Shown here piece by piece: positions 1 to 5,460 of a stretch of DNA of 6,129 nucleotides. Both the position numbers and the translations under genes were made by a program. Location: assembly GCA_027450125.1 (NCBI GenBank), contig DAIDKG010000563.1, positions 1 to 6,129 on the forward strand, read 5' to 3'. The notes under the pieces were generated by a model that was not told where the DNA came from, ran no database searches, and worked only from the letters and a program-made list of their open reading frames with translations. Position 1 is the stretch's first letter. Each line of letters begins with the position of its first letter. The stretch is from Bordetella sp. Its GTDB lineage: Bacteria; Pseudomonadota; Gammaproteobacteria; Burkholderiales; Burkholderiaceae_B.

Positions 1-336
1 GATGGGCTTGGTGATGTAGTCCACCGCGCCCAGGCTCAGGCCGTAGGCTTCGTCGTCGCTGTCGGTCAACGCGGTGATGAAAATGACCGGGATCTGCGCC
101 GTGGCCGGATCCGCCTTGAGGGCAGCGCACACGGCGTGACCGTCCATCTGCGGCATCATCACGTCGAGCAGCACCAGGTCGGGCACCTGCTCGCGCGCGA
201 TGGCCAACGCCCGTTCGCCGCTGTTGGCGAAGAACAGGCGGTAATCGGACTGCAGCACGTAGCGCAGCACTTGCAGATTGTTGGGCTCGTCGTCGACGAC
301 GAGCAGGCGGGGACGACGGTCGGGCGTAGCGGACAT
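1..336 (-). CDS. Response regulator receiver domain protein (N-terminal part, cut by the window edge)
   Basis: This is a phospho-accepting two-component response regulator, of which only the first 112 residues are visible because the gene continues past the left edge. The residues form one complete CheY-like receiver domain. The acidic pocket is D15-D16-E17 in VVDDEPNNLQ, the phospho-acceptor is D58 in LVLLDVMMPQMDG, the switch Thr is T88 in IFITAL, and the conserved Lys is K110 in DYITKPI. The start is the ATG at 334-336; receiver domains normally begin within ten residues of the first beta strand, as here, and a promoter lies just upstream. The VDDEPNN and LGAVDYITKPI wording is typical of receivers joined to HD-GYP or GGDEF output domains in cyclic-di-GMP signalling, but the output domain lies outside the window, so the role stays open. 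It is divergent from queE and has no evident functional link to it. Confidence 0.92.
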   Translation of the reverse strand, partial: MSATPDRRPRLLVVDDEPNNLQVLRYVLQSDYRLFFANSGERALAIAREQVPDLVLLDVMMPQMDGHAVCAALKADPATAQIPVIFITALTDSDDEAYGLSLGAVDYITKPI

Positions 337-387
337 GTGTGTACGGTATTTCCGGGGGCAGGCTTGGCCGCCCCCTTGTTGAGTTCA

Positions 388-416
388 ATTATCGGCCCAA
401 TTGCGCCAGACGTCAG
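388..416 (-). promoter_or_regulatory. Probable sigma-70 promoter of the response regulator gene
   Basis: Read on the minus strand there is a -35 box CTGACG (411-416, 4 of 6 matches) and a -10 box GATAAT (388-393, 5 of 6), separated by exactly 17 bases. A start near 381 would leave a leader of about 45 bases before the ATG at 336. The spacer and -10 region hold a short inverted repeat, CAATT-N8-AATTG (386-403), which could bind a regulator. Inferred from sequence only. Confidence 0.5.
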
Positions 417-417
417 C

Positions 418-453
418 GCGCCGGGGCGCGCGACGCGGCGTGCGCCCCGGCGC
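418..453 (+). repeat. 15-bp GC-rich hairpin in the divergent intergenic region
   Basis: Bases 418-432 pair with 439-453 across a six-base loop (433-438). Fourteen pairs are Watson-Crick and one (430 with 441) is a G-U wobble in plus-strand RNA; in minus-strand RNA that pair would be a C-A mismatch. No T-run follows on either side, so it is not a standard intrinsic terminator. It lies just upstream of the -35 box of the response regulator promoter and about 30 bases before a TAAAAT box on the queE side. It could be a cruciform, a protein site or simply GC-rich DNA. Confidence 0.5.
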
Positions 454-480
454 TTGCGGCCGCCGCCGCGGGCAGGCGGT

Positions 481-486
481 TAAAAT
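481..486 (+). promoter_or_regulatory. Candidate -10 box for queE-queD
   Basis: TAAAAT matches the TATAAT consensus at 5 of 6 positions and stands out in GC-rich surroundings 62 bases before the queE ATG. No good -35 box sits at 16-18 bases; the nearest, TTGCGG at 454-459, is 21 bases away. A good -35-like TTGACT lies downstream at 493-498, but lacks a convincing -10 of its own. The queE promoter is probably in this area, but the exact boxes are uncertain. Confidence 0.3.
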
Positions 487-506
487 AGTGGGTTGACTTA
501 TGCGCC

Positions 507-535
507 GGCCGTGCGCAAACCGCGCAAAAAAGGCC
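507..535 (+). promoter_or_regulatory. Structured leader before queE, covering the likely ribosome binding site
   Basis: An inner stem TGCGC/GCGCA (512-516 with 522-526, loop AAACC) sits inside an outer GGCC/GGCC pairing (507-510 with 532-535), followed or bridged by a run of A. The only Shine-Dalgarno-like element before queE, AAGG around 530-533, falls partly in the outer helix and lies about 14 bases from the ATG, further than usual. The fold could influence queE translation. It does not match the preQ1-I riboswitch consensus, as the loop is far too small, so I do not call it a riboswitch. Confidence 0.25.
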
Positions 536-547
536 TGCGTCCTTTCC

Positions 548-1180
548 ATGACCTATTCCGTCAAAGAACTCTTCAAGACCCTGCAAGGCGAAGGCGCCCA
601 GGCCGGGCGCGCAGCGGTGTTCTGCCGTTTTGCCGGCTGCAACCTCTGGAGCGGCCGCGAAAGCGACCGGGCACAGGCCGCCTGCACCTTCTGCGACACC
701 GACTTCGTCGGCACCGACGGCGAAGGCGGCGGCAAGTTTTCCGACGCCCGGGCGCTGGCCGCGGCGATCGCCGCCTGCTGGGGCGACAAGACCGGGCACC
801 GCTACGTCGTCTTCACCGGCGGAGAACCCCTGCTGCAGCTGGACGATGCGCTGGTTGCCGCCGTGCACGCGCAGGGCTTTGCGATCGCCATCGAAACCAA
901 CGGCACCATCGCGCCGCCCGCGGGTATCGACTGGATCTGCGTCAGCCCCAAGGGCAGCTCGCAGGTGGTCGTGACGCGCGGCAACGAGCTCAAGCTGGTC
1001 TATCCGCAGCTCGAGGCCCTGCCCGAGCGCTATGCGCATCTGGATTTCGAGCACTTTTTCCTGCAGCCCATGGACGGCCCCGCGCGGGTGGCCAACACCG
1101 AGCGCATCGTGCGCTACTGCCTGCATCACCCGCAATGGCGGCTGAGCCTGCAAACCCATAAATACATAGGCATTCCATGA
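548..1180 (+). CDS. queE: 7-carboxy-7-deazaguanine synthase QueE
   Basis: QueE is a radical SAM enzyme that contracts the ring of 6-carboxy-5,6,7,8-tetrahydropterin to 7-carboxy-7-deazaguanine, the third step toward preQ0 and queuosine tRNA modification. The 210-residue protein is a usual length. The N-terminal LQGEGAQAGR (12-21) is the conserved substrate-side segment. The cluster cysteines are C31, C46 and C49, giving CX14CX2C instead of the common CX3CX2C; this spacing is known from Burkholderia multivorans QueE. TGGEP (90-94) is the SAM-binding motif, and ETNGT (116-120), SPKG (133-136) and the C-terminal QTHKYIGIP also fit the family. I chose the ATG at 548 because MTYSVKELFKTLQGEG aligns with known QueE starts; an in-frame ATG at 500 would add 16 residues unlike the family. 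Its stop overlaps the queD start by four bases, implying coupled translation. Confidence 0.96.
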   Translation: MTYSVKELFKTLQGEGAQAGRAAVFCRFAGCNLWSGRESDRAQAACTFCDTDFVGTDGEGGGKFSDARALAAAIAACWGDKTGHRYVVFTGGEPLLQLDDALVAAVHAQGFAIAIETNGTIAPPAGIDWICVSPKGSSQVVVTRGNELKLVYPQLEALPERYAHLDFEHFFLQPMDGPARVANTERIVRYCLHHPQWRLSLQTHKYIGIP

Positions 1181-1647
1181 ACCACGCCCCAGCCTCCAGC
1201 CCGGCCGTGTCCGTCACGCGCAAGCTGGAATTCGACGCGGGCCACCGCATCCCCGACCACCGCAGCCAGTGCCGCAATCTGCATGGCCATCGCTACGTGC
1301 TCGAAGTCACGCTCGCCGGCGACATCGTCAATGCGCCCGGCGCGTCGGACAACGGCATGGTGATGGACTTCACCGAGATCAAGGCCATAGCCCAGGCGCA
1401 TATCGTCGACGTCTGGGACCACGCCTTCCTGGTGTACGACGGCGACGTGGCGGTGCGCGACTTTCTTGAATCGCTGCCCAGCCACAAGACGGTGGTGCTC
1501 GATCGCATTCCCACCGTCGAGAACCTGGCGGCCATCGCCTTCGAAACCCTGGCGCCGCACTACCACGGCCACTACGGCAATCACCTGCGGCTGACCCGGG
1601 TGCGCCTTTACGAAACGCCCAACTGCTGGGCCGACTGCGAAGGCTGA
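1177..1647 (+). CDS. queD: 6-carboxy-5,6,7,8-tetrahydropterin synthase QueD (PTPS family)
   Basis: QueD converts 7,8-dihydroneopterin triphosphate to 6-carboxytetrahydropterin, the substrate of QueE, in the cytosol. The 156-residue protein shows the zinc histidines H23 (FDAGHRI), H36 and H38 (LHGHRY), the catalytic cysteine C32 just before LHGH, the D81-H82 pair in WDHAFL, and the pterin-binding glutamate E146 in VRLYETPN. It is about 35 residues longer than E. coli QueD: a roughly 12-residue N-terminal extension, plus an insertion after WDHAFL (about residues 86-111) before the PTVEN motif. The ATG at 1177 overlaps the queE TGA (ATGA), so the two genes form one operon. The alternative reading, a 6-pyruvoyltetrahydropterin synthase of the same superfamily, is unlikely given the pairing with queE. 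Confidence 0.95.
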   Translation: MNHAPASSPAVSVTRKLEFDAGHRIPDHRSQCRNLHGHRYVLEVTLAGDIVNAPGASDNGMVMDFTEIKAIAQAHIVDVWDHAFLVYDGDVAVRDFLESLPSHKTVVLDRIPTVENLAAIAFETLAPHYHGHYGNHLRLTRVRLYETPNCWADCEG

Positions 1648-1648
1648 G

Positions 1649-1693
1649 GCCGCCGGATCGGCGTCCGCGCCCCGGACCCGGCGGCCCGGCGGC
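1649..1693. terminator. Hairpin region between the convergent queD and ypfH genes (possible two-way terminator)
   Basis: GCCGCCGG (1649-1656) pairs with CCGGCGGC at 1678-1685, or with a second copy at 1686-1693. An inner stem GTCCG/CGGAC (1663-1667 with 1673-1677, five-base loop) stacks inside the first pairing. It fills the 51 bases between two convergent stop codons, where a shared terminator is expected. No T-run follows in either direction, so it would be an atypical terminator or would need Rho. Confidence 0.35.
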
Positions 1694-1698
1694 AAAGA

Positions 1699-2400
1699 TC
1701 AATGCAGCGTCGCGTCAGGCGGCGGCGCCTGGTCATGGCCCATGGCCGCCTCCCAGCTGCGCAAGGGTACGCAGGTCTGCAGGCGCTCGATGGCGCGCCG
1801 TATCAGCGCCGGATGCAACTCATGACCCACATGCGAAGCGACGTCTATCGTCGAGTCGCCCTGCAATTGCCCCAGGCGATGCTGCGCGGCCATGGCGTGA
1901 TTGACCGCGATGACGGCATCGTCGGCCCCGTGCAGCAGATGGATGGTCGTGTATTGCGGCGCCTTGTCCGGCAAGACGGCATAGCGGCCCGAGAAGGCCA
2001 GCACGCGGCCGGCCAACGCCTCGTCGGCCTGCACCGCTTCCAGCGCCATGATGGCGCCCTGCGAAAAACCAGCGAGCGCCGTGTGACTGGCTTTGATCTT
2101 GAGCCGCCGCTGCGCGGCGCGCACGTATTCGTTCAGCGCCGGCAGCGCTTGCGCCACGCGTTCGGCGCGATTGTCCTCGCCCACGCCGCGCGTGGAGAAC
2201 CACTGGCGGCCCGGGCCGCCGTTGTCGAAGGCATGAAAGCCTTCGGGTATGAGCACCGCCGAATTGGGAAAGGCCACGCGCAGGGCCAGGCCCAGCGCTT
2301 CGAGATTGTCGGGGTTGCCGCCCACGCCGTGCAGCAGCACGAACAGCTGCAAGGCCTCGACGTCGGGATTGGGGTAGAACTCGATGGAAGACGACGCCAT
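1699..2400 (-). CDS. ypfH: YpfH-like alpha/beta-hydrolase esterase
   Basis: This is a cytosolic serine esterase of the phospholipase/carboxylesterase family. It resembles E. coli YpfH, a carboxylesterase of unknown natural substrate, along most of its length (233 against about 232 residues). The catalytic triad is visible: S113 in GFSQGA, D161 in HGADDAVI, and H193 in HVGHEL. The oxyanion segment is LLHGVGGNP (22-30). The RQWFS and GEDNR stretches (65-69, 74-78) and FSGRYAVLP are also shared with YpfH as I recall it. I chose the ATG at 2398-2400 because the protein homology begins there and a GGAG Shine-Dalgarno lies about ten bases upstream; a longer frame to 2517 adds 39 Arg/Ala-rich residues of no recognisable kind. 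There is no signal peptide. It lies 136 bases downstream of the DadA-like gene, with hairpins between, so it is probably transcribed on its own. Confidence 0.9.
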   Translation of the reverse strand: MASSSIEFYPNPDVEALQLFVLLHGVGGNPDNLEALGLALRVAFPNSAVLIPEGFHAFDNGGPGRQWFSTRGVGEDNRAERVAQALPALNEYVRAAQRRLKIKASHTALAGFSQGAIMALEAVQADEALAGRVLAFSGRYAVLPDKAPQYTTIHLLHGADDAVIAVNHAMAAQHRLGQLQGDSTIDVASHVGHELHPALIRRAIERLQTCVPLRSWEAAMGHDQAPPPDATLH

Positions 2401-2424
2401 GCGCAAGGCTCTCCGCGAAATGCC

Positions 2425-2447
2425 GTGCGCCGCCGCGGCGCACTTTT
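2425..2447 (+). terminator. Intrinsic-terminator-shaped hairpin on the plus strand, just upstream of ypfH
   Basis: GTGCGCCG (2425-2432) pairs perfectly with CGGCGCAC (2436-2443) around a CCG loop, and TTTT follows at 2444-2447 on the plus strand. No plus-strand gene precedes it apart from queE-queD, which end about 780 bases earlier. It may stop read-through or antisense transcription across ypfH. On the minus strand the same hairpin would sit between the ypfH promoter area and its ribosome binding site, so it may instead be part of the ypfH leader. Confidence 0.45.
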
Positions 2448-2536
2448 CATGAGATCTTAGCGCGGCGCGCGGCCCGGCGCTCCCGCAGCGCCGCATCCGC
2501 CCGCCGATGGCCAGCATCCCTCAGCGCCAGGAATCC

Positions 2537-3784
2537 CTAAGGCAAAAAATCGCGCGCATCCAGTGGCAGCGGCAGGGACGACATCTGGGCGGCGAGCAGG
2601 GCGGCGCTGCCGCAGGCCAGCGTGAAACCCAACGCGCCCTGCCCCGCATTGAGCCAGAGATTGTCGGCCGCGCGGCTGCGGCCCACGAGCGGAACGCCCC
2701 GCGGCGTGGCGGGCCGCTGGCCGGCCCAGGCCTGGGCCGGGCCCAGATCCAGCGCGGGAAAGGACTCGCGCACCTGGCGCTTGAGCAACGCCACGCGCTC
2801 GGGCACCAGATCGGGCACGCCGTCGATATCCACCATGGCGGCGATGCGCAGCACACCGCCCAGCCGGGCGTAGACGATGCGGCGCTGGTAGTCGGTCACG
2901 CTGATGGCCGGCACGCCCGCATCGCCCGGCGCGACCGGCACCGTCAGGCTGTAGCCCTTGAGCGGATAGATGGGCGCATCGCCGCCCAGCCCGCGCAGCA
3001 GCGCCGGCGTGGCCGCGCCTGCCGCCAGCACCACGGCATCGGTCCGGATGGCGTCGCCGTCCGTGCGCACGGACGCGATGCGCCTGCCGTCGGGGCGGTC
3101 AAAGCCCCGTACCTCGGTTCCCAGCCGGCACGCCACATTGCCCATGCGCAGCAGGCGCTCGTACAGCCCTTCGGTGAAAAGCCGGCAATCGCCCGCTTCC
3201 TCGCTCGGGGTATGGACGGCGCCGGCCAGGGCGGGGCCCATGCCGGCCAGGGCGGGCTCCAGCCGCAGCGTCTGCCCTGCATCCAGGACCTGCTGCTCGG
3301 CGCCCAGTTGCGCCTGGTAGGCCACCTGCCTGCGCGCCTTGTCCAGCAGCGCCGCATCGCGGTAGACGATGAGCTTGCCATTGCGCACGTGGGCGAAATC
3401 CAGAGGCTCCTGCTCCAGCAATGCGTGCAGCACGTCGCGGCTCAGGTAGGCCAGCGCCTGCAGGCTGGCCGTGGAGGCCCGCGCCGTGGCGGCATTGCAG
3501 GCCAGCGCGAACTTCAGGCACCAGGCCCACTGGCGCGGATCCAGCCGGGGCCGCCAGCGCAGCGGCGCGTCGCCGCGCAGCAGCCAGACCGGCAGGCTGG
3601 AGAGCACGCCCGCCGCGGCCAGCGGCGCGACGTAGCTGTAGCTAAGCTGTCCGCCGTTGGCGTGGCTGGCCTCCTGCGCGGGTTTCGCCCGGGCGTCGAC
3701 CAGGACGACATCATGCCCTTGGCGAGCCAGGAAATAGGCCGAGGTCACGCCGATGACGCCGGCCCCTATCACGGTGATATGCAT
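2537..3784 (-). CDS. D-amino acid dehydrogenase, DadA-like FAD-dependent oxidoreductase
   Basis: DadA-family enzymes oxidise D-amino acids to 2-oxo acids plus ammonia and pass electrons via FAD to the respiratory chain at the inner face of the cytoplasmic membrane. The 415-residue protein opens with a Rossmann FAD motif, VIGAGVIG (5-12), with the ribose-binding acidic residue D30. Next come SHANGGQLSYSYVAP (40-54), GDCRLFTEGL in the middle, YPLKGYSLTVPV, GQRPATPRGVPLVGRS, and NLWLNAGQGALGFTLACGS near the end; each matches a block in E. coli DadA. Two differences stand out: the usual GHG near the flavin is GQG (Q382), and the protein ends about 20 residues earlier than E. coli DadA. The ATG at 3782-3784 sits directly before the Rossmann strand with an AGG five bases upstream; the open frame continues to 3988 without family similarity. 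No alanine racemase gene is adjacent, so it may be a paralogue, and I give no symbol. Glycine-oxidase-like relatives are the alternative. Confidence 0.88.
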   Translation of the reverse strand: MHITVIGAGVIGVTSAYFLARQGHDVVLVDARAKPAQEASHANGGQLSYSYVAPLAAAGVLSSLPVWLLRGDAPLRWRPRLDPRQWAWCLKFALACNAATARASTASLQALAYLSRDVLHALLEQEPLDFAHVRNGKLIVYRDAALLDKARRQVAYQAQLGAEQQVLDAGQTLRLEPALAGMGPALAGAVHTPSEEAGDCRLFTEGLYERLLRMGNVACRLGTEVRGFDRPDGRRIASVRTDGDAIRTDAVVLAAGAATPALLRGLGGDAPIYPLKGYSLTVPVAPGDAGVPAISVTDYQRRIVYARLGGVLRIAAMVDIDGVPDLVPERVALLKRQVRESFPALDLGPAQAWAGQRPATPRGVPLVGRSRAADNLWLNAGQGALGFTLACGSAALLAAQMSSLPLPLDARDFLP

Positions 3785-3788
3785 GATG

Positions 3789-3830
3789 CCTGCACGACAA
3801 TAATGAATACGCCCGTATTGTCGAAGCAGG
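3789..3830. promoter_or_regulatory. Promoter with overlapping operator-like palindrome before the DadA-like gene
   Basis: CGACAATA (3795-3802) is repeated inverted as TATTGTCG (3816-3823), flanked by a further CCTGC/GCAGG pair (3789-3793 and 3826-3830). Nested within is AATACG-CC-CGTATT (3806-3819). On the minus strand a promoter, TCGACA (3819-3824, 5 of 6) and TATTGT (3797-3802, 4 of 6) with a 16-base spacer, lies almost wholly inside the palindrome, so a bound protein would be expected to block RNA polymerase. The predicted start is only about five bases before the ATG, so the mRNA would be nearly leaderless if this is the promoter used. The regulator is unknown. Confidence 0.45.
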
Positions 3831-3854
3831 CGCCCTGCGCGCGCCAATAGCGAA

Positions 3855-3895
3855 GCCGCCGGCACCCATAACCTGGATTTATGGGCGCCGGCGGC
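3855..3895 (-). terminator. Terminator hairpin of the MFS transporter gene
   Basis: Bases 3855-3870 pair with 3880-3895, 16 positions with one mismatch in the DNA (3864 against 3886) that becomes a G-U wobble in minus-strand RNA, around a nine-base loop. The 5' arm in the minus-strand transcript is formed by the last codons of the transporter gene, and its TAA stop lies at the arm-loop junction. The following minus-strand sequence is only moderately T-rich (TTCGCTATT), so termination may be partial. The full pairing only in minus-strand RNA supports its role for this gene. Confidence 0.6.
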
Positions 3896-5342
3896 GCAGG
3901 GCCGCATGCAGCGCGCCCAGCCCCGCGGAAAGCGCCACGCAGACCAGCAGCACCGCCACGAGCGCGAACATCGTGGTGCTGAAGGCATGCGCGTAATCGG
4001 CGACGCCGGGATGCGCGCCCAGCAGCGAGAAAAACACCCCGCCCAGCGTTGCCGCGCCGACCGCGGCGCCGATCTGCAGCGCCGCGGTCACCATGCCCGA
4101 CGCAACGCCTGCCCGCTCGGGAGCCACCTCGGCCAGAACGATGCGCACGACGGACGGCAGGACGACCCCCTGCCCCATGCCGATCGCCGCCAGCCCGAGA
4201 TAGAAGCCCGCGCCGGGCGCGCCGGTACCCGCGAGCGCCGCGACGGCCGCCACGCCCATGGCCAGCAACCCGTAGCCCAGCGTCAGCGCGCTGAAGGCGC
4301 CGAAACGTTGAACGAGCCGCGGCATCAGCAAGGGGCTGGACAGAAAGCCCAGGCCGAACGGCAGTATCGCAATGCCCGATGCCAGCGGCGACCAGTGCAG
4401 GCCGCTCTGCAGATAGATTCCGTACGTCAGGAAAAACGCGCTCATCGCGTAGAACAGGAACGCCAGCGCGAGCCCGAGCGCGACCACGGGATTGCGGAAC
4501 AGGCGCAGGTCCAGCAGCGGATCTTTGCCCTGGGCCAGGCTGCGCCACTCCACGCGCAGCAGCAGGCCCAGCACCGGCAGGGAGCCGGCGAGGCAGGCAA
4601 CCATCCACATCGGCCAGCCGGCCTCGCGGCCGCGCGCCAGGGGATAGACCAGCATCAGCAAAAACAGCGACAGCACAAGCGTGCCGGGCAAATCGATGCG
4701 CTGGCCGCGCGGCAAGCGGCTTTCCGGGATGAAACGCCAGCTGCCCACCAGCGCGAACAGGCCGATCGGCAGGTTGACCAGAAAGATCGCCCGCCACCCC
4801 AGCCCGAAGGGATGCAGGCTGATGAGCGCGCCGCCCCCGAGCTGGCCGACGACCGCGGCCAGTCCGAAGACAAAGCCGTAGAGCCCCATGACGCGCACCT
4901 GCTCGCGCGCAGTGAACATGCTGCGGATGGTGGCGAGGACCTGGGGCGCGAGCATGGCTGCGCACAGCCCCTGCAGAACGCGCCCGGCCACCAGCACGGC
5001 GCCGCTGCCGGCCAGTCCGCAAAGCGCTGACGCCAGCACGAAGCCTGCCATGCCCGCCATGAAAATGCGTTTGCGCCCGTACATGTCCCCAAGTCGGCCG
5101 CCGGTGATCAGCATGACGGCATTCGCGCAGGCGTAGGCCGACACCACCAGCTCCAGTTCGGCGGGTCGCGCGCCGATCCCGTCGCGGATGGCAGGCAGCG
5201 CCAGGTTCACGATGAAGTAATCCAGCGGCGGCAGGATGGCCCCCACCAGCAGGACTGCCAGCGCCCAGCCCGGATGGCCGGCCTTGGCGCTGGACGGGAC
5301 GCAGGGCGCCGCCGCGCGCGCAGCGAGTGTGTTGTCGGTCAT
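3879..5342 (-). CDS. MFS transporter, DHA2 (EmrB/QacA-like) drug efflux family
   Basis: This inner-membrane proton-coupled exporter has 487 residues, the usual size for the 14-helix DHA2 group. The first helix carries LDYFIVNLALPA (40-51), corresponding to the D1 motif of 14-helix drug exporters. Motif A is GGRLGDMYGRKR (81-92) in the loop between helices 2 and 3, motif B is GRVLQG (120-125), and the motif C region reads GLAAVVGQLGGG (160-171), with Gln where GP is commonest. WRAIFLVNLPIG follows, as is typical of the group. The rest is a series of hydrophobic helices ending in a basic RRRRP tail. The ATG at 5340-5342 is chosen because the usual short N-terminal tail precedes helix 1 and a GAG lies about nine bases upstream; the frame is open much further up, to 5837, but there it runs antisense to the LysR gene. 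The divergent LysR gene probably regulates it. The substrate cannot be told from sequence. Confidence 0.93.
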   Translation of the reverse strand: MTDNTLAARAAAPCVPSSAKAGHPGWALAVLLVGAILPPLDYFIVNLALPAIRDGIGARPAELELVVSAYACANAVMLITGGRLGDMYGRKRIFMAGMAGFVLASALCGLAGSGAVLVAGRVLQGLCAAMLAPQVLATIRSMFTAREQVRVMGLYGFVFGLAAVVGQLGGGALISLHPFGLGWRAIFLVNLPIGLFALVGSWRFIPESRLPRGQRIDLPGTLVLSLFLLMLVYPLARGREAGWPMWMVACLAGSLPVLGLLLRVEWRSLAQGKDPLLDLRLFRNPVVALGLALAFLFYAMSAFFLTYGIYLQSGLHWSPLASGIAILPFGLGFLSSPLLMPRLVQRFGAFSALTLGYGLLAMGVAAVAALAGTGAPGAGFYLGLAAIGMGQGVVLPSVVRIVLAEVAPERAGVASGMVTAALQIGAAVGAATLGGVFFSLLGAHPGVADYAHAFSTTMFALVAVLLVCVALSAGLGALHAALRRRRP

Positions 5343-5367
5343 GGTGAAAATCTCGGTGAAAAGACGG

Positions 5368-5434
5368 GAATGGCGCCGTCGCAGACCTGCAAACCCTGGC
5401 CGGGCCTGCGAGCCGGACATCCGAGGCGCCATTC
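5368..5434. repeat. Perfect 10-bp inverted repeat in the MFS transporter leader
   Basis: GAATGGCGCC at 5368-5377 recurs as its exact reverse complement at 5425-5434, with 47 bases between. The intervening segment contains a smaller CGCAG/CTGCG pair (5380-5384 with 5406-5410) and CGGA-CA-TCCG (5414-5423). It lies 26-92 bases upstream of the transporter start and would fold into a long stem-loop in its 5' leader, or provide a pair of protein sites. The role is unknown. Confidence 0.4.
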
Positions 5435-5439
5435 TGGCC

Positions 5440-5458
5440 TTTCCGGATAAAACGGAAA
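5440..5458. repeat. Short palindrome TTTCCG-N7-CGGAAA
   Basis: A six-base inverted repeat with a seven-base gap (TTTCCG at 5440-5445, CGGAAA at 5453-5458) lies at the edge of the AT-rich segment between the transporter and LysR genes. It may be a second regulator site about 20 bases from the main operator candidate. It is short enough to arise by chance. Confidence 0.25.
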
Positions 5459-5460
5459 AG

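Noticed and set aside
507..547. preQ1 riboswitch before queE
   Set aside because: The hairpin followed by an A-run looks superficially similar, but the loop is only five bases and lacks the C-rich loop and tail pairing of the preQ1-I class; kept only as a leader-structure observation.
413..1159. Open frame of 248 codons on the minus strand opposite queE
   Set aside because: Antisense to a certain gene, with no recognisable family and no supporting start signals.
1702..2460. Open frame of 252 codons on the plus strand opposite ypfH
   Set aside because: Antisense to the esterase with its full catalytic triad; the composition is that of a GC-rich shadow.
2475..2493. Seven-base-pair hairpin (stem 2475-2481 with 2487-2493) downstream of the DadA-like gene as its terminator
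   Set aside because: It is 44 bases past the stop and no T-run follows on the minus strand; a short stem like this is easily found by chance at this GC content.
1699..3784. An operon of the DadA-like gene and ypfH
   Set aside because: The 136-base gap, the hairpins within it and the lack of a shared pathway argue for separate units, although read-through cannot be excluded from sequence.
2507..3850. Open frame of 447 codons on the plus strand
   Set aside because: It lies antisense to the DadA-like gene, which shows family motifs throughout. The plus-strand product is rich in Gln, Arg, Gly, His and Ala with no recognisable domain, as expected for an opposite-strand shadow in GC-rich DNA.
3769..5022. 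Open frame of 417 codons on the minus strand, overlapping the transporter in another frame
   Set aside because: Same strand but a shifted frame of the MFS gene; the product is Arg/Gly/Ala-rich with no motif and no membrane segments, while the true frame has all the transporter motifs.
3906..5030. Open frame of 374 codons on the plus strand
   Set aside because: Antisense to the MFS transporter; the product is a low-complexity, Arg/Gln/His-rich sequence without any domain.
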